Origin: JBQCDV01 sp051960855 | GTDB taxonomy: Bacteria; Actinomycetota; Actinomycetes; JAJZTN01 | Assembly (NCBI GenBank): GCA_051960855.1 | Contig: JBQCDV010000225.1 | Span: forward strand, 1 to 7,553 | Length of the DNA: 7,553 bases | Reading direction: 5' to 3' | The notes under the pieces: generated by a model | What the model was told of the DNA's origin: nothing | Databases searched by the model: none | Seen by the model: only the letters and a program-made list of their open reading frames with translations | Translations under genes and position numbers: made by a program | In this document: one piece after another, positions 1 through 6,807 of the stretch | Layout: every line of letters begins with the position of its first letter | How positions within the stretch are numbered: the stretch's first letter is position 1

Positions 1-308
1 TCGAGGCGACGGTGCGCGCGATCCGGCGGGGCGACGCGGCACCGCGCGGCAGCTTCGACTCGAACGGCGAAATCCACGGGCTCACGCGGCTGCCTCCCGG
101 CGAGCTGCTCGAGCTGCTGCGCGACACGGCCCGGGCCGGAGGCGCGCTCTGGATCGGGTACGTCAACGCGGAGGGTCAGTCACGCACGCGGGTCATCGAG
201 CCCATCCGGGTCGAGGCCGGGCAGGTGTCGGCCTTCGACCATCTGCGTCAGCAGGTCCGGACCTTCGCGGTGCACCGCATCACGGGGGTTGCGCCGGTGG
301 CGGACTGA
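1..308 (+). CDS. Helicase-associated protein (Rv0862c-like), C-terminal fragment
   Basis: Only the last 101 codons are in the window (frame from base 3, TGA at 306-308); the start lies upstream. The fragment ends in a WYL-like segment: an alpha-helical LRDTARAGG stretch, then WIGYVNAEGQ, IEPIRVEAGQ, AFDHLRQQVRTF and a terminal HRITGV. This layout, beta strands closing on an R-T-F-x-V-x-R-I motif, is what I recall from the C-terminus of the actinobacterial helicase-associated protein encoded next to xpb in Mycobacterium (Rv0862c). The family is presumed to assist the XPB helicase, but its biochemistry is not well defined. Finding xpb 1.7 kb downstream on the same strand supports the call. The WYL-like end could bind a nucleic acid or nucleotide ligand; that is inference. 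No terminator is visible in the 31-bp gap to the convergent antiporter gene. Confidence 0.75.
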   Translation, partial: EATVRAIRRGDAAPRGSFDSNGEIHGLTRLPPGELLELLRDTARAGGALWIGYVNAEGQSRTRVIEPIRVEAGQVSAFDHLRQQVRTFAVHRITGVAPVAD

Positions 309-339
309 CGGGGCGGCCGGGACCGCGCAGCACCGGGTG

Positions 340-1818
340 TCAGGCCGAGGTGTCCTGCGGCTGCTCGAAAACTCCCTGCAGCTCCCCACGGTCCGCGTCC
401 TGCGCGAGGACCGTGACGTAGTCGCCGGCCTGCAGTTGGGTGTCACCGGTGACGTTGACCAGCTCGGCGTTGCGCACCACGAGGGAGATCCACGCGCCGC
501 TCGACATCTCCGACAGCTCCGCGACGGGCGTGCCGTCGGCTGGGGAGCCGGCCGCGACACGGAAGCGGTGGACGCCCTGCGGCTCGTCGCGCAGCCGCAC
601 GCCCAGCGACCACGGCTCGGGCTCGTGCACCTCCGCCGGCAGCCGCAGCCGCGTCACCAGCCAGGGCACCATCGTGCCCTGCACCAGCACCGAGAAGAGC
701 ACGACGTCGACGACGATCTCGTAGATGCGGTGGGAGTCGGCGATGTTGGCGCGCAGCACGAAACCGGCGAGCAGGATCGGCACGGCGCCCTTGAGGCCCG
801 ACGCCAGGACGAAGATCCGCTCGTTGCGCGCGAGCCGGGCCGGGAGCAGGCACAGCCCGACGAAGACCGGGCGGATGACGACAGCGAGGCCCACGCCGAT
901 GACGAGCCCCGGGACGAGCACGTCGGGCTTGACCAGGTCGCGCAGGGAGATCGTCAGGCCCAGCACGGTGAAGGCCACGATCTCCCCGAGGCTGGCCAGC
1001 ACCTCGTGGAAGCGCTCGGTCTCGCGCTTGTAGGGCGCCCGGGCGTCGCCCAGGACGATGCCGGCGACGAAGACCGCGAGGAAGCCCGACCCGTGCGCGA
1101 CCGTCGCGAGGCCGTAGATGACCGGCAGGCAGAACATCGTCCGCAGCGGATAGAGCGCCGCACTCGGCAGCGGCAGCCGGCGCATGAAGGCCAGCAGGGC
1201 GACACCTCCGGCCAGGCCGGCTCCGGCGCCGATGACCATCTGCAGCAGGAACTGCCCGCCGACCTCGGCGACCGAGCCCCACGTCAGCTCCCCCGCGACG
1301 ACGAGACTGGCCATCAGCGCGATGCCGACGGGGTCGTTCGCGCCGGACTCCCCCTCGAGGATCGTGCTGGACCGCCCCGCGATCTCCCGCTGCCCGAGGA
1401 CGCTGAAGACGGTGGCGGGGTCGGTCGGGGCGACAGCGGTCCCCACGAGAGTCGCAACGAACCACGACCACCCAAAGACCAGGTGCACCAGCACAGCGGT
1501 GGCCGCGACCGTGAGGAAGGTGCCGACCACTCCGGTGATGACGATCGGGGCAGCCGCCTCGCGGAACCGGCGCGCCCCGATGCCCATCCCCCCGGAGAAC
1601 AGGATGGCAAGCAGCGCCACCGTGACGATCCGGTCCACGACGTGCTCGGGCAGGCCGTGGACGTAGGGGACGAAGTCCGACATGACGGCCGCGGCGACCA
1701 GGAAGAACAGCGGCGTCGGAATCGGCACCCGGGTCGTGAGCCGGTTGGACAGCACGGCGAACAGGCCGAAGGCGCCTGTCACGAGCAGCATCACGCCGAA
1801 CGTCGTCGCGTCGTCCAC
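340..1818 (-). CDS. CPA1-family potassium/proton antiporter with C-terminal TrkA_C (RCK_C) domain
   Basis: An integral membrane cation/proton antiporter of the NhaP2/CvrA type, 492 aa, close to the usual family length. Residues 1 to about 390 are strongly hydrophobic with roughly 12 membrane segments. Family motifs are present: a TDP motif at 132-134 and GESGANDP at 156-163, with the paired Asn-Asp (161-162) expected to be the ion-binding site. Residues about 395-485 are soluble and match a TrkA_C/RCK_C regulatory domain (GTPVAEL, GAWISLVVRN, LQAGDYVTVLA), which binds nucleotide-type ligands in related transporters. NhaP2-type proteins export K+ (some Na+) in exchange for H+; the actual ion is not decidable here. 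I chose GTG at 1818 over the in-frame GTG at 1824: an AGGAG at 1828-1824 lies 5 nt before 1818 but overlaps the 1824 codon. It is divergent from xpb and convergent with the helicase-associated gene, so it has its own promoter. Confidence 0.9.
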   Translation of the reverse strand: MDDATTFGVMLLVTGAFGLFAVLSNRLTTRVPIPTPLFFLVAAAVMSDFVPYVHGLPEHVVDRIVTVALLAILFSGGMGIGARRFREAAAPIVITGVVGTFLTVAATAVLVHLVFGWSWFVATLVGTAVAPTDPATVFSVLGQREIAGRSSTILEGESGANDPVGIALMASLVVAGELTWGSVAEVGGQFLLQMVIGAGAGLAGGVALLAFMRRLPLPSAALYPLRTMFCLPVIYGLATVAHGSGFLAVFVAGIVLGDARAPYKRETERFHEVLASLGEIVAFTVLGLTISLRDLVKPDVLVPGLVIGVGLAVVIRPVFVGLCLLPARLARNERIFVLASGLKGAVPILLAGFVLRANIADSHRIYEIVVDVVLFSVLVQGTMVPWLVTRLRLPAEVHEPEPWSLGVRLRDEPQGVHRFRVAAGSPADGTPVAELSEMSSGAWISLVVRNAELVNVTGDTQLQAGDYVTVLAQDADRGELQGVFEQPQDTSA

Positions 1819-1823
1819 CGGCA

Positions 1824-1828
1824 CTCCT
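1824..1828 (-). promoter_or_regulatory. Shine-Dalgarno AGGAG deciding the antiporter start
   Basis: Read on the minus strand, AGGAG (1828-1824) is followed by a 5-nt spacer and then GTG at 1818-1816. The same motif runs into the alternative GTG at 1824-1822, where it could not work as a ribosome binding site. This favours the shorter protein by two residues. Confidence 0.6.
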
Positions 1829-1915
1829 GGTCTGCGGCCTGTCGCCGCTGCTCACCGGCCCGCGGGCAGCCGCCAGCGGGCGCCGACCAGACTTCCCGGC
1901 ACACCTGAGACCTCC

Positions 1916-1921
1916 ACCCTA
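1916..1921 (-). promoter_or_regulatory. Possible -10 box (TAGGGT) for the antiporter gene
   Basis: The minus strand carries TAGGGT (1921-1916), which fits the actinobacterial TANNNT -10 pattern. It would give a leader of roughly 90 nt that contains a small GC-rich hairpin (arms 1858-1863 and 1876-1881, both six bases). No convincing -35 hexamer is seen at the right distance, so this is a weak candidate. Confidence 0.25.
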
Positions 1922-1932
1922 GTGAGCCGATT

Positions 1933-1986
1933 CCCGAACGGCGCCGCTGGACGACCGCGGGCGGGATGCGCGCGGCGCCGTTCGGG
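1933..1986. repeat. Perfect 15-bp inverted repeat in the antiporter/xpb divergent region
   Basis: The left arm CCCGAACGGCGCCGC (1933-1947) is exactly complementary to the right arm at 1972-1986, separated by 24 bp. Each arm also contains the short palindrome CGGCGCCG. The right arm overlaps the far-upstream in-frame ATG at 1966, and its conserved dyad structure argues that this DNA is regulatory rather than coding. It could be an operator for a dimeric or tetrameric regulator, or form a hairpin in a transcript; neither is shown. Confidence 0.8.
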
Positions 1987-2007
1987 GTTGGGGATAGGTG
2001 GAGCAAG

Positions 2008-2038
2008 TTGTCAGACCCCGATGCCAAGGTGGTGCGCG
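2008..2038 (+). promoter_or_regulatory. Candidate RecA-NDp (PafBC-type) DNA-damage promoter for xpb, possibly leaderless
   Basis: TTGTCAGAC at 2008-2016 is followed by 8 nt and then CAAGGT at 2025-2030. The known SOS-independent damage promoter of mycobacteria (RecA-NDp, activated by PafBC) has TTGTCRGTG, an 8-nt gap and TANNNT. The first seven bases match exactly and the 8-nt gap is exact. The -10 element matches at A2 and T6 but has C instead of T at its first base. A transcript start 7-8 nt after the -10 would fall at 2037-2038, the GTG start codon, giving a leaderless mRNA. The overlapping AAGGTGG (2026-2032) could instead be a Shine-Dalgarno with a 5-nt spacer; the two readings exclude each other for a leaderless message. 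Confidence 0.45.
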
Positions 2039-3705
2039 TGACCGATGGCCCGCTGATCGTCCAGAGCGACAAGACCCTGCTGCTGGAGGTCGACCACGCC
2101 TCGGCCCCAGACTGCCGGCGCGAGATCGCCCCGTTCGCCGAGCTGGAGCGCTCGCCCGAGCACGTCCACACCTACCGGGTGACACCGCTGGGCCTGTGGA
2201 ACGCGCGCGCCGCCGGGCACGACGCCGAGCAGGTCGTCGACGTGCTGCTGCGCTGGTCCCGCTACCCGGTGCCGCACGCGCTGCTCGTGGACATCGCCGA
2301 GACGATGGCCCGCTACGGCCGGCTGCGGCTGGAGAAGCACCCCGTGCACGGGCTCGTGCTGGTCAGCACCGACCGCGCCGTGCTCGAGGAGGTGCTGCGT
2401 TCCAAGAAGGTCGCGCCGCTGGTCGGCGCGCGGGTCGACCCCGACACCGTTGCGGTGCACCCCAGCGAGCGGGGCTCGCTCAAGCAGGTGCTGCTCAAGC
2501 TGGGCTGGCCGGCCGAGGACCTCGCCGGCTACGTCGACGGCGAGCACCATGACATCGCCCTGCGGGAGGAGGGCTGGACGCTGCGGCCCTACCAGTCCGA
2601 GGCCGTCGAGGGCTTCTGGCACGGCGGCTCGGGCGTCGTGGTGCTGCCCTGCGGCGCCGGCAAGACGCTGGTCGGCGCGGCCGCGATGGCCAAGGCGCAG
2701 GCCACCACGCTGATCCTCGTCACCAACACCGTCTCCGCCCGGCAGTGGCGGCACGAGCTGCTCAAGCGGACCTCGCTGACCGAGGACGAGATCGGCGAGT
2801 ACTCCGGGTCCAAAAAGGAGATCCGGCCCGTCACCATCGCGACCTACCAGGTGATGACGACCAAGCGGAAGGGCGTCTACTCCCACCTCGAGGTTTTCGA
2901 CAGCCGCGACTGGGGCCTGGTCATCTACGACGAGGTGCACCTGCTGCCGGCCCCGATCTTCCGCTTCACCGCCGACATCCAGTCCCGTCGCCGCCTCGGG
3001 CTCACCGCCACGCTGGTGCGGGAGGACGGCCGGGAGGGCGACGTGTTCTCCCTGATCGGTCCGAAGCGGTTCGACGCCCCATGGAAGGACATCGAGGCGC
3101 AGGGCTACATCGCACCCGCGGACTGCGTCGAGGTGCGGGTGACGCTCTCCGACCACGAGCGGATGCTCTACGCGACCGCGGAGCCCGAGGAGCGCTACCG
3201 TCTGGCGGCCACCTCGTCGACCAAGAACCGGGTCGTCGAGTCGATCGTCCGGCAGCACGAGGGCGAGCAGGTGCTCGTCATCGGCCAGTACCTGGACCAG
3301 CTCGACGAGCTCGGCGAGCACCTCGACGCCCCCGTCATCAAGGGCGAGACGTCGGTGGCCGAGCGCGAGCGGCTGTTCGAGGAGTTCCGGTCAGGGCAGA
3401 TCCGGACGCTGGTCGTGAGCAAGGTGGCGAACTTCTCGATCGACCTGCCGGAGGCTTCGGTGGCCGTGCAGGTGTCGGGCACCTTCGGCTCGCGGCAGGA
3501 GGAGGCGCAGCGGCTGGGACGGGTCCTGCGCCCGAAGTCCGACGGCCGCGGCGCCCGGTTCTACACCGTCGTCGCCCGCGACACCCTCGACTCGGAGTAC
3601 GCCGCCCATCGGCAGCGCTTCCTCGCCGAGCAGGGCTACGCCTACCGGATCCTCGACGCGGAGGACGTCCTCTCCGGCAACGAGCCGCCGCCGGCCGGAG
3701 CGTGA
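2038..3705 (+). CDS. xpb: XPB/ERCC3-type DNA repair helicase (superfamily 2)
   Basis: An ATP-dependent DNA translocase/helicase of 555 aa, about the length of the mycobacterial XPB homologue (Rv0861c). Residues 1 to about 150 form the conserved bacterial XPB N-terminal region (TDGPLIVQSDKT at the start, PFAELERSPEHVHTYR). The SF2 core follows: RPYQ at 183-186, Walker A GAGKT at 206-210 with catalytic Lys209, DEVH box at 298-301, TAT at 323-325 and the XPB-specific Arg-Glu-Asp (RED) motif at 328-330. The second RecA-like domain ends with motif VI around Q491-R492-G494-R495. An in-frame ATG at 1966 would add 24 residues, but family similarity begins only at the GTG at 2038, and the extra segment overlaps an inverted repeat and a promoter-like motif. 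Eukaryotic and archaeal XPB act in nucleotide excision repair and transcription; the bacterial role in repair is inferred. An HD hydrolase follows 40 bp downstream and may be cotranscribed. Confidence 0.95.
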   Translation: MTDGPLIVQSDKTLLLEVDHASAPDCRREIAPFAELERSPEHVHTYRVTPLGLWNARAAGHDAEQVVDVLLRWSRYPVPHALLVDIAETMARYGRLRLEKHPVHGLVLVSTDRAVLEEVLRSKKVAPLVGARVDPDTVAVHPSERGSLKQVLLKLGWPAEDLAGYVDGEHHDIALREEGWTLRPYQSEAVEGFWHGGSGVVVLPCGAGKTLVGAAAMAKAQATTLILVTNTVSARQWRHELLKRTSLTEDEIGEYSGSKKEIRPVTIATYQVMTTKRKGVYSHLEVFDSRDWGLVIYDEVHLLPAPIFRFTADIQSRRRLGLTATLVREDGREGDVFSLIGPKRFDAPWKDIEAQGYIAPADCVEVRVTLSDHERMLYATAEPEERYRLAATSSTKNRVVESIVRQHEGEQVLVIGQYLDQLDELGEHLDAPVIKGETSVAERERLFEEFRSGQIRTLVVSKVANFSIDLPEASVAVQVSGTFGSRQEEAQRLGRVLRPKSDGRGARFYTVVARDTLDSEYAAHRQRFLAEQGYAYRILDAEDVLSGNEPPPAGA

Positions 3706-3745
3706 CGCGGCTTGCCTCCGCCAGCCCGTCGTCAACGCTGATGCC

Positions 3746-4342
3746 GTGCCAGACTCGCTCGACGTGTCGTCCGCGCTGGTCTTTGAGGAGCTGCTCGCCC
3801 GCTACGCCGAGCCTCACCGCCGCTACCACGACCGGCGCCACCTGGCCGAGGTGATGGCCGCGATCGACCTGCTCGAGGTGCACGCGCGCGACCCGGAGAC
3901 GGTGCGGCTGGCGGCGTGGTTCCACGACGCGATCTACGAGCCGCTGGCCCCCGACAACGAGGAACGCAGCGCCCAGCTGGCCCTCGACGTGCTGGTTCAC
4001 GCCGGGCTGCCCGTCGAGACCGGCACCGAGGTGGCACGGCTGGTGCGGGTGACGGCCGCGCACGCCCCCGAGACCGGCGATGCCGACGCCGAGGTGCTGT
4101 GCGACGCCGACCTGGCCATCCTGGGCAGCGACCGGCAGCGGTACGACTCCTACCGGGCCGCGGTTCGTGAGGAGTACGCCGCGGTGCCGGAGGACGCCTT
4201 CCGCAGCGGGCGAGCCGCCGTGCTGCGTGGGCTGCTCGCACGGCCGGCGATCTACCGCACGGTCACGGGCACGCGGCGCTGGGAGAGCGCCGCACGAGCA
4301 AACCTCGAGCGGGAGCTGGTCGAGCTCGACGGCGCCGAGTAG
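3746..4342 (+). CDS. HD-superfamily metal-dependent phosphohydrolase (COG4339-like)
   Basis: A soluble 198-aa protein with the ordered metal ligands of a short HD-domain hydrolase: His28 in YHDRRHL, the His60-Asp61 doublet in WFHDAIYE, a conserved EERSAQLA segment after it (72-79), His106 in TAAHAP and Asp120/Asp122 in CDADLAIL. The YHxxxHL plus WFHDxxY arrangement is what I know from the family annotated as predicted metal-dependent HD phosphohydrolase. The substrate is unknown; nucleotides are common for HD enzymes. The GTG at 3746 has no Shine-Dalgarno and the frame is open further upstream, so the start is uncertain; GTG at 3764 is an alternative. It lies 40 bp after xpb on the same strand, so cotranscription is plausible. 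The TAG stop (4340-4342) lies in the first unit of a tandem repeat array. Confidence 0.85.
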   Translation: MPDSLDVSSALVFEELLARYAEPHRRYHDRRHLAEVMAAIDLLEVHARDPETVRLAAWFHDAIYEPLAPDNEERSAQLALDVLVHAGLPVETGTEVARLVRVTAAHAPETGDADAEVLCDADLAILGSDRQRYDSYRAAVREEYAAVPEDAFRSGRAAVLRGLLARPAIYRTVTGTRRWESAARANLERELVELDGAE

Positions 4343-4448
4343 GCGCATCGCACCAGCCGTGTGGGCGCATCGCAGCAGCCGTGTAGGCGCGACCGCGCAG
4401 CGGTGTGGGCGCGACCGCGCAGCGGTGTAGGCGGAACCGCGCAGCCGA
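4339..4448. repeat. Five-unit tandem array of 22-bp repeats starting at the HD gene stop codon
   Basis: Units begin at 4339, 4361, 4383, 4405 and 4427, with a partial sixth-like GGAGGCGTGCC at 4449. Every unit opens with GTAGGCG or GTGGGCG, alternating A and G at the third base. Units 3 and 4 differ at one position only, and units 1 and 2 at two. Units 3 and 4 contain the small dyad ACCGC-GCA-GCGGT (4392-4404, 4414-4426). Unit 1 contains the TAG stop of the HD gene. The array fills most of the 124-bp convergent gap to the transporter gene, where a bidirectional terminator would be expected; that role is inference. Confidence 0.9.
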
Positions 4449-4466
4449 GGAGGCGTGCCAGGGGCC

Positions 4467-5363
4467 CTACGGCCGGGCGGAGGCCGCCTCCGAAGCGGCG
4501 AGACCAGCCCCCACGCCGGCGTCCGAGCGGCGTGCCAGCTGCCACGTCCCGACCGCCATCAGCGCAAACGCCCCCACTTGTGCAGCGACCGCAGGCCCGG
4601 ACCGCGTGACCTGCTCGCCGAAGGCGAGGACGCCGATCAGCACCGCCGCCGCCGGGTCCCCGACGGTCATCGCAGGAAGGGACGACGCCAGCGGCCCGGA
4701 CCGGTAGGCGACCTGGGTCAGCACGATCGAGGCAGCCCCCACCAGTAGGCAGCCCCACAGTGCCCACGACGCCAGCAGCTGCGGCAGCCCGCGAGCGGCG
4801 AGGGCGGCACACTGCTTGAGCAGCGCGGACGTGACGCCGAACCCGATGCCCCCAGCGGCCGCGACCAGCACCGCCGCGGCACGGGGCCGCACGCGGCCGG
4901 CGAGCCAGAGGGCGAGCATGACGACGAGCCCGACGGCGGAGGCGGCAGCCAGGCGCGGCGCCGGCGCGGGCGCGCTGCCGTTGCGCGGGTCGGCGACGGC
5001 GAGAAACGCCGACAGCCCGACGATCACCACGAGCGCCCACACCCACTCGGTCAGCGAGGGACGGCGGCGTTCGAGAAGGACACTGAGCGGCAGCGCGAAC
5101 AGCAGACCCGAGACGAGCAGCGGCTGCACGAGCGTGAGTCGGCCGCCGTCCAGCGCCGCCACGTGCAGGGCGAGGCCGACCAGCGCGGCCAGCGTCCCCA
5201 GCAGCCACAGCGGCTGGGTGAGTAGATGGAGCACGAGCCGAACGCCGCTGCGGGACTGCTCGGGCGTCGCCTGGCTGGCGCTGCGGTGCTGCAGCACCGA
5301 GCTGGTCGCGGCGGCCAGCGCCGAGGCCAGCGCCGTCACCACGACGACGGCCGTCGAGGTCAC
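4467..5363 (-). CDS. DMT-superfamily transporter (EamA/NIPA-like)
   Basis: A 298-aa polytopic membrane protein with about nine to ten hydrophobic segments (roughly 4-22, 44-69, 74-96, 106-124, 138-156, 161-180, 197-217, 228-247, 258-276) and short polar loops, the pattern of drug/metabolite transporters. Typical stretches are SSVLQHRSA near the first segment, LVQPLLVSGLLFALPLS (78-94), TSALLKQ (178-184) and SGPLASSLPAMTVGDP (222-237) followed by an acidic FGE (248-250), seen in actinobacterial EamA or NIPA-like members. The substrate cannot be told. The GTG start at 5363 shares 4 bp (GTGA) with the stop of the glycosyltransferase and has no clear ribosome binding site, so translation is probably coupled. 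The tail after 278 is Ala-rich and low complexity. As the last gene of the operon it may move a product or substrate of the glycosyltransferase, which is inference. Confidence 0.85.
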   Translation of the reverse strand: MTSTAVVVVTALASALAAATSSVLQHRSASQATPEQSRSGVRLVLHLLTQPLWLLGTLAALVGLALHVAALDGGRLTLVQPLLVSGLLFALPLSVLLERRRPSLTEWVWALVVIVGLSAFLAVADPRNGSAPAPAPRLAAASAVGLVVMLALWLAGRVRPRAAAVLVAAAGGIGFGVTSALLKQCAALAARGLPQLLASWALWGCLLVGAASIVLTQVAYRSGPLASSLPAMTVGDPAAAVLIGVLAFGEQVTRSGPAVAAQVGAFALMAVGTWQLARRSDAGVGAGLAASEAASARP

Positions 5364-6496
5364 GCGGGTCGGGCCAGCACAGGCAGCCGAGCGCCGGCGA
5401 GGACGGCCGCCCGCGCGTAGGCATCCTGCGCTGCCCCAAGAGTCGCCTCCCAGCTCGCGGCCGGCGGCACGCGGCGACTGCGCGCAGACATCGCCGCCCG
5501 CGCGTCGGGCGAGCCGGCCAGGCGCACCAGTGCGGCGACGAGGTTGTCGTCACTGTCAGCGATCCAGCCCTCGTGACCGTGCGCGACGAAGTCAGCCACG
5601 CCCGTCCCGGCGAGCGCGATCACCGGCACCCCGGCGCAGCGGGCCTCCAGAGCCGCGATACCGAAGGACTCCAGCCGCGCGGTGGCCACGAAGACGTCCG
5701 CCTCGTGCAGCAGCTCGCGGACCTCGTCAGCCGTGCGGTTGCCGAGCAGGGTCACCCAGTCCAGGTCGTGTCGTCCCAGATAGCGCTGCGCGGCGGCGCG
5801 CAGGCGACCGTCGCCGACGATGCTCGCCCGCAGCCGGACGTCGGGTGGCAGCTGCTGGCGGGCGCGGCGCAGGACCTCGAGCAGGGCCAGCGGCCGCTTG
5901 CGGGCGGCCAGGCGCAGCACGGCGACGACGTGGACCTCGTCGTGCTGCACCGGGGTGGGCAGTCGCCAGTCAGCGGGGTCGATGCCGTTGGGCAGGACGC
6001 CGACGCGGCCGGTGGGGCCAAGAGCCAGCTGCACCTGGTCGGCGGCGGCACGGCTCACCGCGGTCCACGCGATCGGGCGACGGTGGAGCCCCGTGAGGGC
6101 GAACACCCGCTGGTACGGGCGGGTGAGATGCGCCCACATGGAGTGGACGGTGACGACGGTCGGCACGTCCCGCGCCGTCCCGGCAAGGGCCGCGAGCAGC
6201 CCGAGAGGTGACATCACCGAGGCGTGGACATGGACCGCGTCGGGGTCGATGTCGGTGAGCGCTGCGGACAGCTGCGCCCAGGCCTGCGGCACGACGAGGC
6301 CCAGCCGCGGCCAACGCCCCTGGCCGAGGCGCCGTACGTGGACACCGGACTCGGAATCGTCACCGGCTGAGGGGGTCGTCGTGAGGACGTGGACGTCGTG
6401 ACCCGCGGCGGCCTGACGGAGGGCGAGCTGGTGCACCTGCCGCTCGATGCCGCCGACGCGGGGCAGGTACACGTCGGTGACGTGGACGATCCTCAC
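5360..6496 (-). CDS. GT4-family glycosyltransferase (GT-B fold)
   Basis: A 378-aa retaining glycosyltransferase of the usual GT4 length. The N-terminal Rossmann domain opens with RIVHVTDVYLPRVGGIERQ, including the glycine-rich GG-I-E-R acceptor loop at 15-19; VTVHSM carries His118. The C-terminal domain has NGID at 170-173, the donor-binding Arg195/Lys200 pair in LRLAARKRP, IVGDGRLR (226-233), and the E-x7-E motif at Glu276 to Glu284 (ESFGIAALE). These residues bind the nucleotide-sugar donor in GT4 enzymes such as PimA, PimB and MshA; the sugar and acceptor are not determined here. I chose GTG at 6496, because AGGAG at 6505-6501 lies 4 nt upstream and the family fold begins there. A longer in-frame reading to 6760 is Arg/Pro-rich and is the shadow of the upstream gene. 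Start overlaps the DUF4031 stop by 4 bp; stop overlaps the transporter start by 4 bp. Confidence 0.93.
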   Translation of the reverse strand: MRIVHVTDVYLPRVGGIERQVHQLALRQAAAGHDVHVLTTTPSAGDDSESGVHVRRLGQGRWPRLGLVVPQAWAQLSAALTDIDPDAVHVHASVMSPLGLLAALAGTARDVPTVVTVHSMWAHLTRPYQRVFALTGLHRRPIAWTAVSRAAADQVQLALGPTGRVGVLPNGIDPADWRLPTPVQHDEVHVVAVLRLAARKRPLALLEVLRRARQQLPPDVRLRASIVGDGRLRAAAQRYLGRHDLDWVTLLGNRTADEVRELLHEADVFVATARLESFGIAALEARCAGVPVIALAGTGVADFVAHGHEGWIADSDDNLVAALVRLAGSPDARAAMSARSRRVPPAASWEATLGAAQDAYARAAVLAGARLPVLARPA

Positions 6497-6807
6497 GCTT
6501 CTCCTGTCATCGTGACGGACGCGGGTGCGGTCGCAGCCGGGGCGCCCTGGCGCCGGCGGCTCTGCTTGAGCCCCGCAGCAATCAGGCGCCGAACCAGCTC
6601 GCGACCGCCGACCGGCTGGGCGCCCAGCGCCACGGCTGCATCGCGGAGTTCCGATGGTAGGTCGTAGTGGTCGCCCTGGAAGGCGCGACGAGGGACTCCG
6701 AGCCGCGCGGCGAACGCGTGCAGCTCGTCGTAGGACACGTCGCTGACCAGATGCGCCCACAGCTGGCCCCGGTGCGGCCAGCTGGCGTCATCCACGAGGA
6801 CGCTCAT
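6493..6807 (-). CDS. DUF4031 domain protein
   Basis: A small soluble protein of 104 aa. It opens with SVLVDDASWPHRGQLWAHL, followed by SDVSYDELHAFAARLGVP (22-39), QGDHYDLP (44-51) and ALGAQPVGGRELVRRLIAAGL (60-80), the conserved string I recognise as DUF4031, a domain of unknown function found widely in bacteria as a stand-alone short protein. Conserved Asp, His and Tyr residues (Asp6, Asp7, His12, His19, Asp46, His47, Tyr48) suggest an active or metal-binding site, but no reaction is known to me. ATG at 6807 is chosen because the domain starts there; a longer GTG-started frame to 7251 is a shadow. The ATG shares 4 bp (ATGA) with the stop of the upstream hypothetical gene. The stop overlaps the glycosyltransferase start by 4 bp. 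Confidence 0.88.
   Translation of the reverse strand: MSVLVDDASWPHRGQLWAHLVSDVSYDELHAFAARLGVPRRAFQGDHYDLPSELRDAAVALGAQPVGGRELVRRLIAAGLKQSRRRQGAPAATAPASVTMTGEA
6501..6505 (-). promoter_or_regulatory. Shine-Dalgarno AGGAG of the glycosyltransferase
   Basis: AGGAG read on the minus strand sits 4 nt before GTG at 6496, inside the last codons of the DUF4031 gene. It sets the glycosyltransferase start and rejects the 88-residue longer reading. Confidence 0.65.

Noticed and set aside
309..339. Terminator between the helicase-associated gene and the antiporter
   Set aside because: I found no convincing stem-loop or T-run in this 31-bp convergent gap.
1858..1881. Riboswitch in the antiporter leader
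   Set aside because: Only a six-base-pair GC hairpin is seen; I recognise no conserved c-di-AMP or other riboswitch core, and such hairpins are common at this GC content.
289..1908. Long plus-strand open frame (539 codons) opposite the antiporter
   Set aside because: Its translation is rich in Arg, Asp, His and Gln with no fold-like pattern, as expected from the antisense of a GC-rich gene. The minus strand encodes a clear antiporter.
1966..2037. 24-residue N-terminal extension of XPB from ATG 1966
   Set aside because: Family similarity begins at GTG 2038; the extension overlaps the inverted repeat and the promoter-like motif, and its ATG has no well-placed ribosome binding site.
2011..3321. 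Long minus-strand open frame opposite xpb
   Set aside because: It is the antisense shadow of a gene with all SF2 helicase motifs; no recognisable domain is encoded.
6497..6760. 88-residue extension of the glycosyltransferase
   Set aside because: The segment is Arg/Pro/Ala-rich and lies over the DUF4031 gene in another frame; a Shine-Dalgarno and the conserved fold mark GTG 6496.
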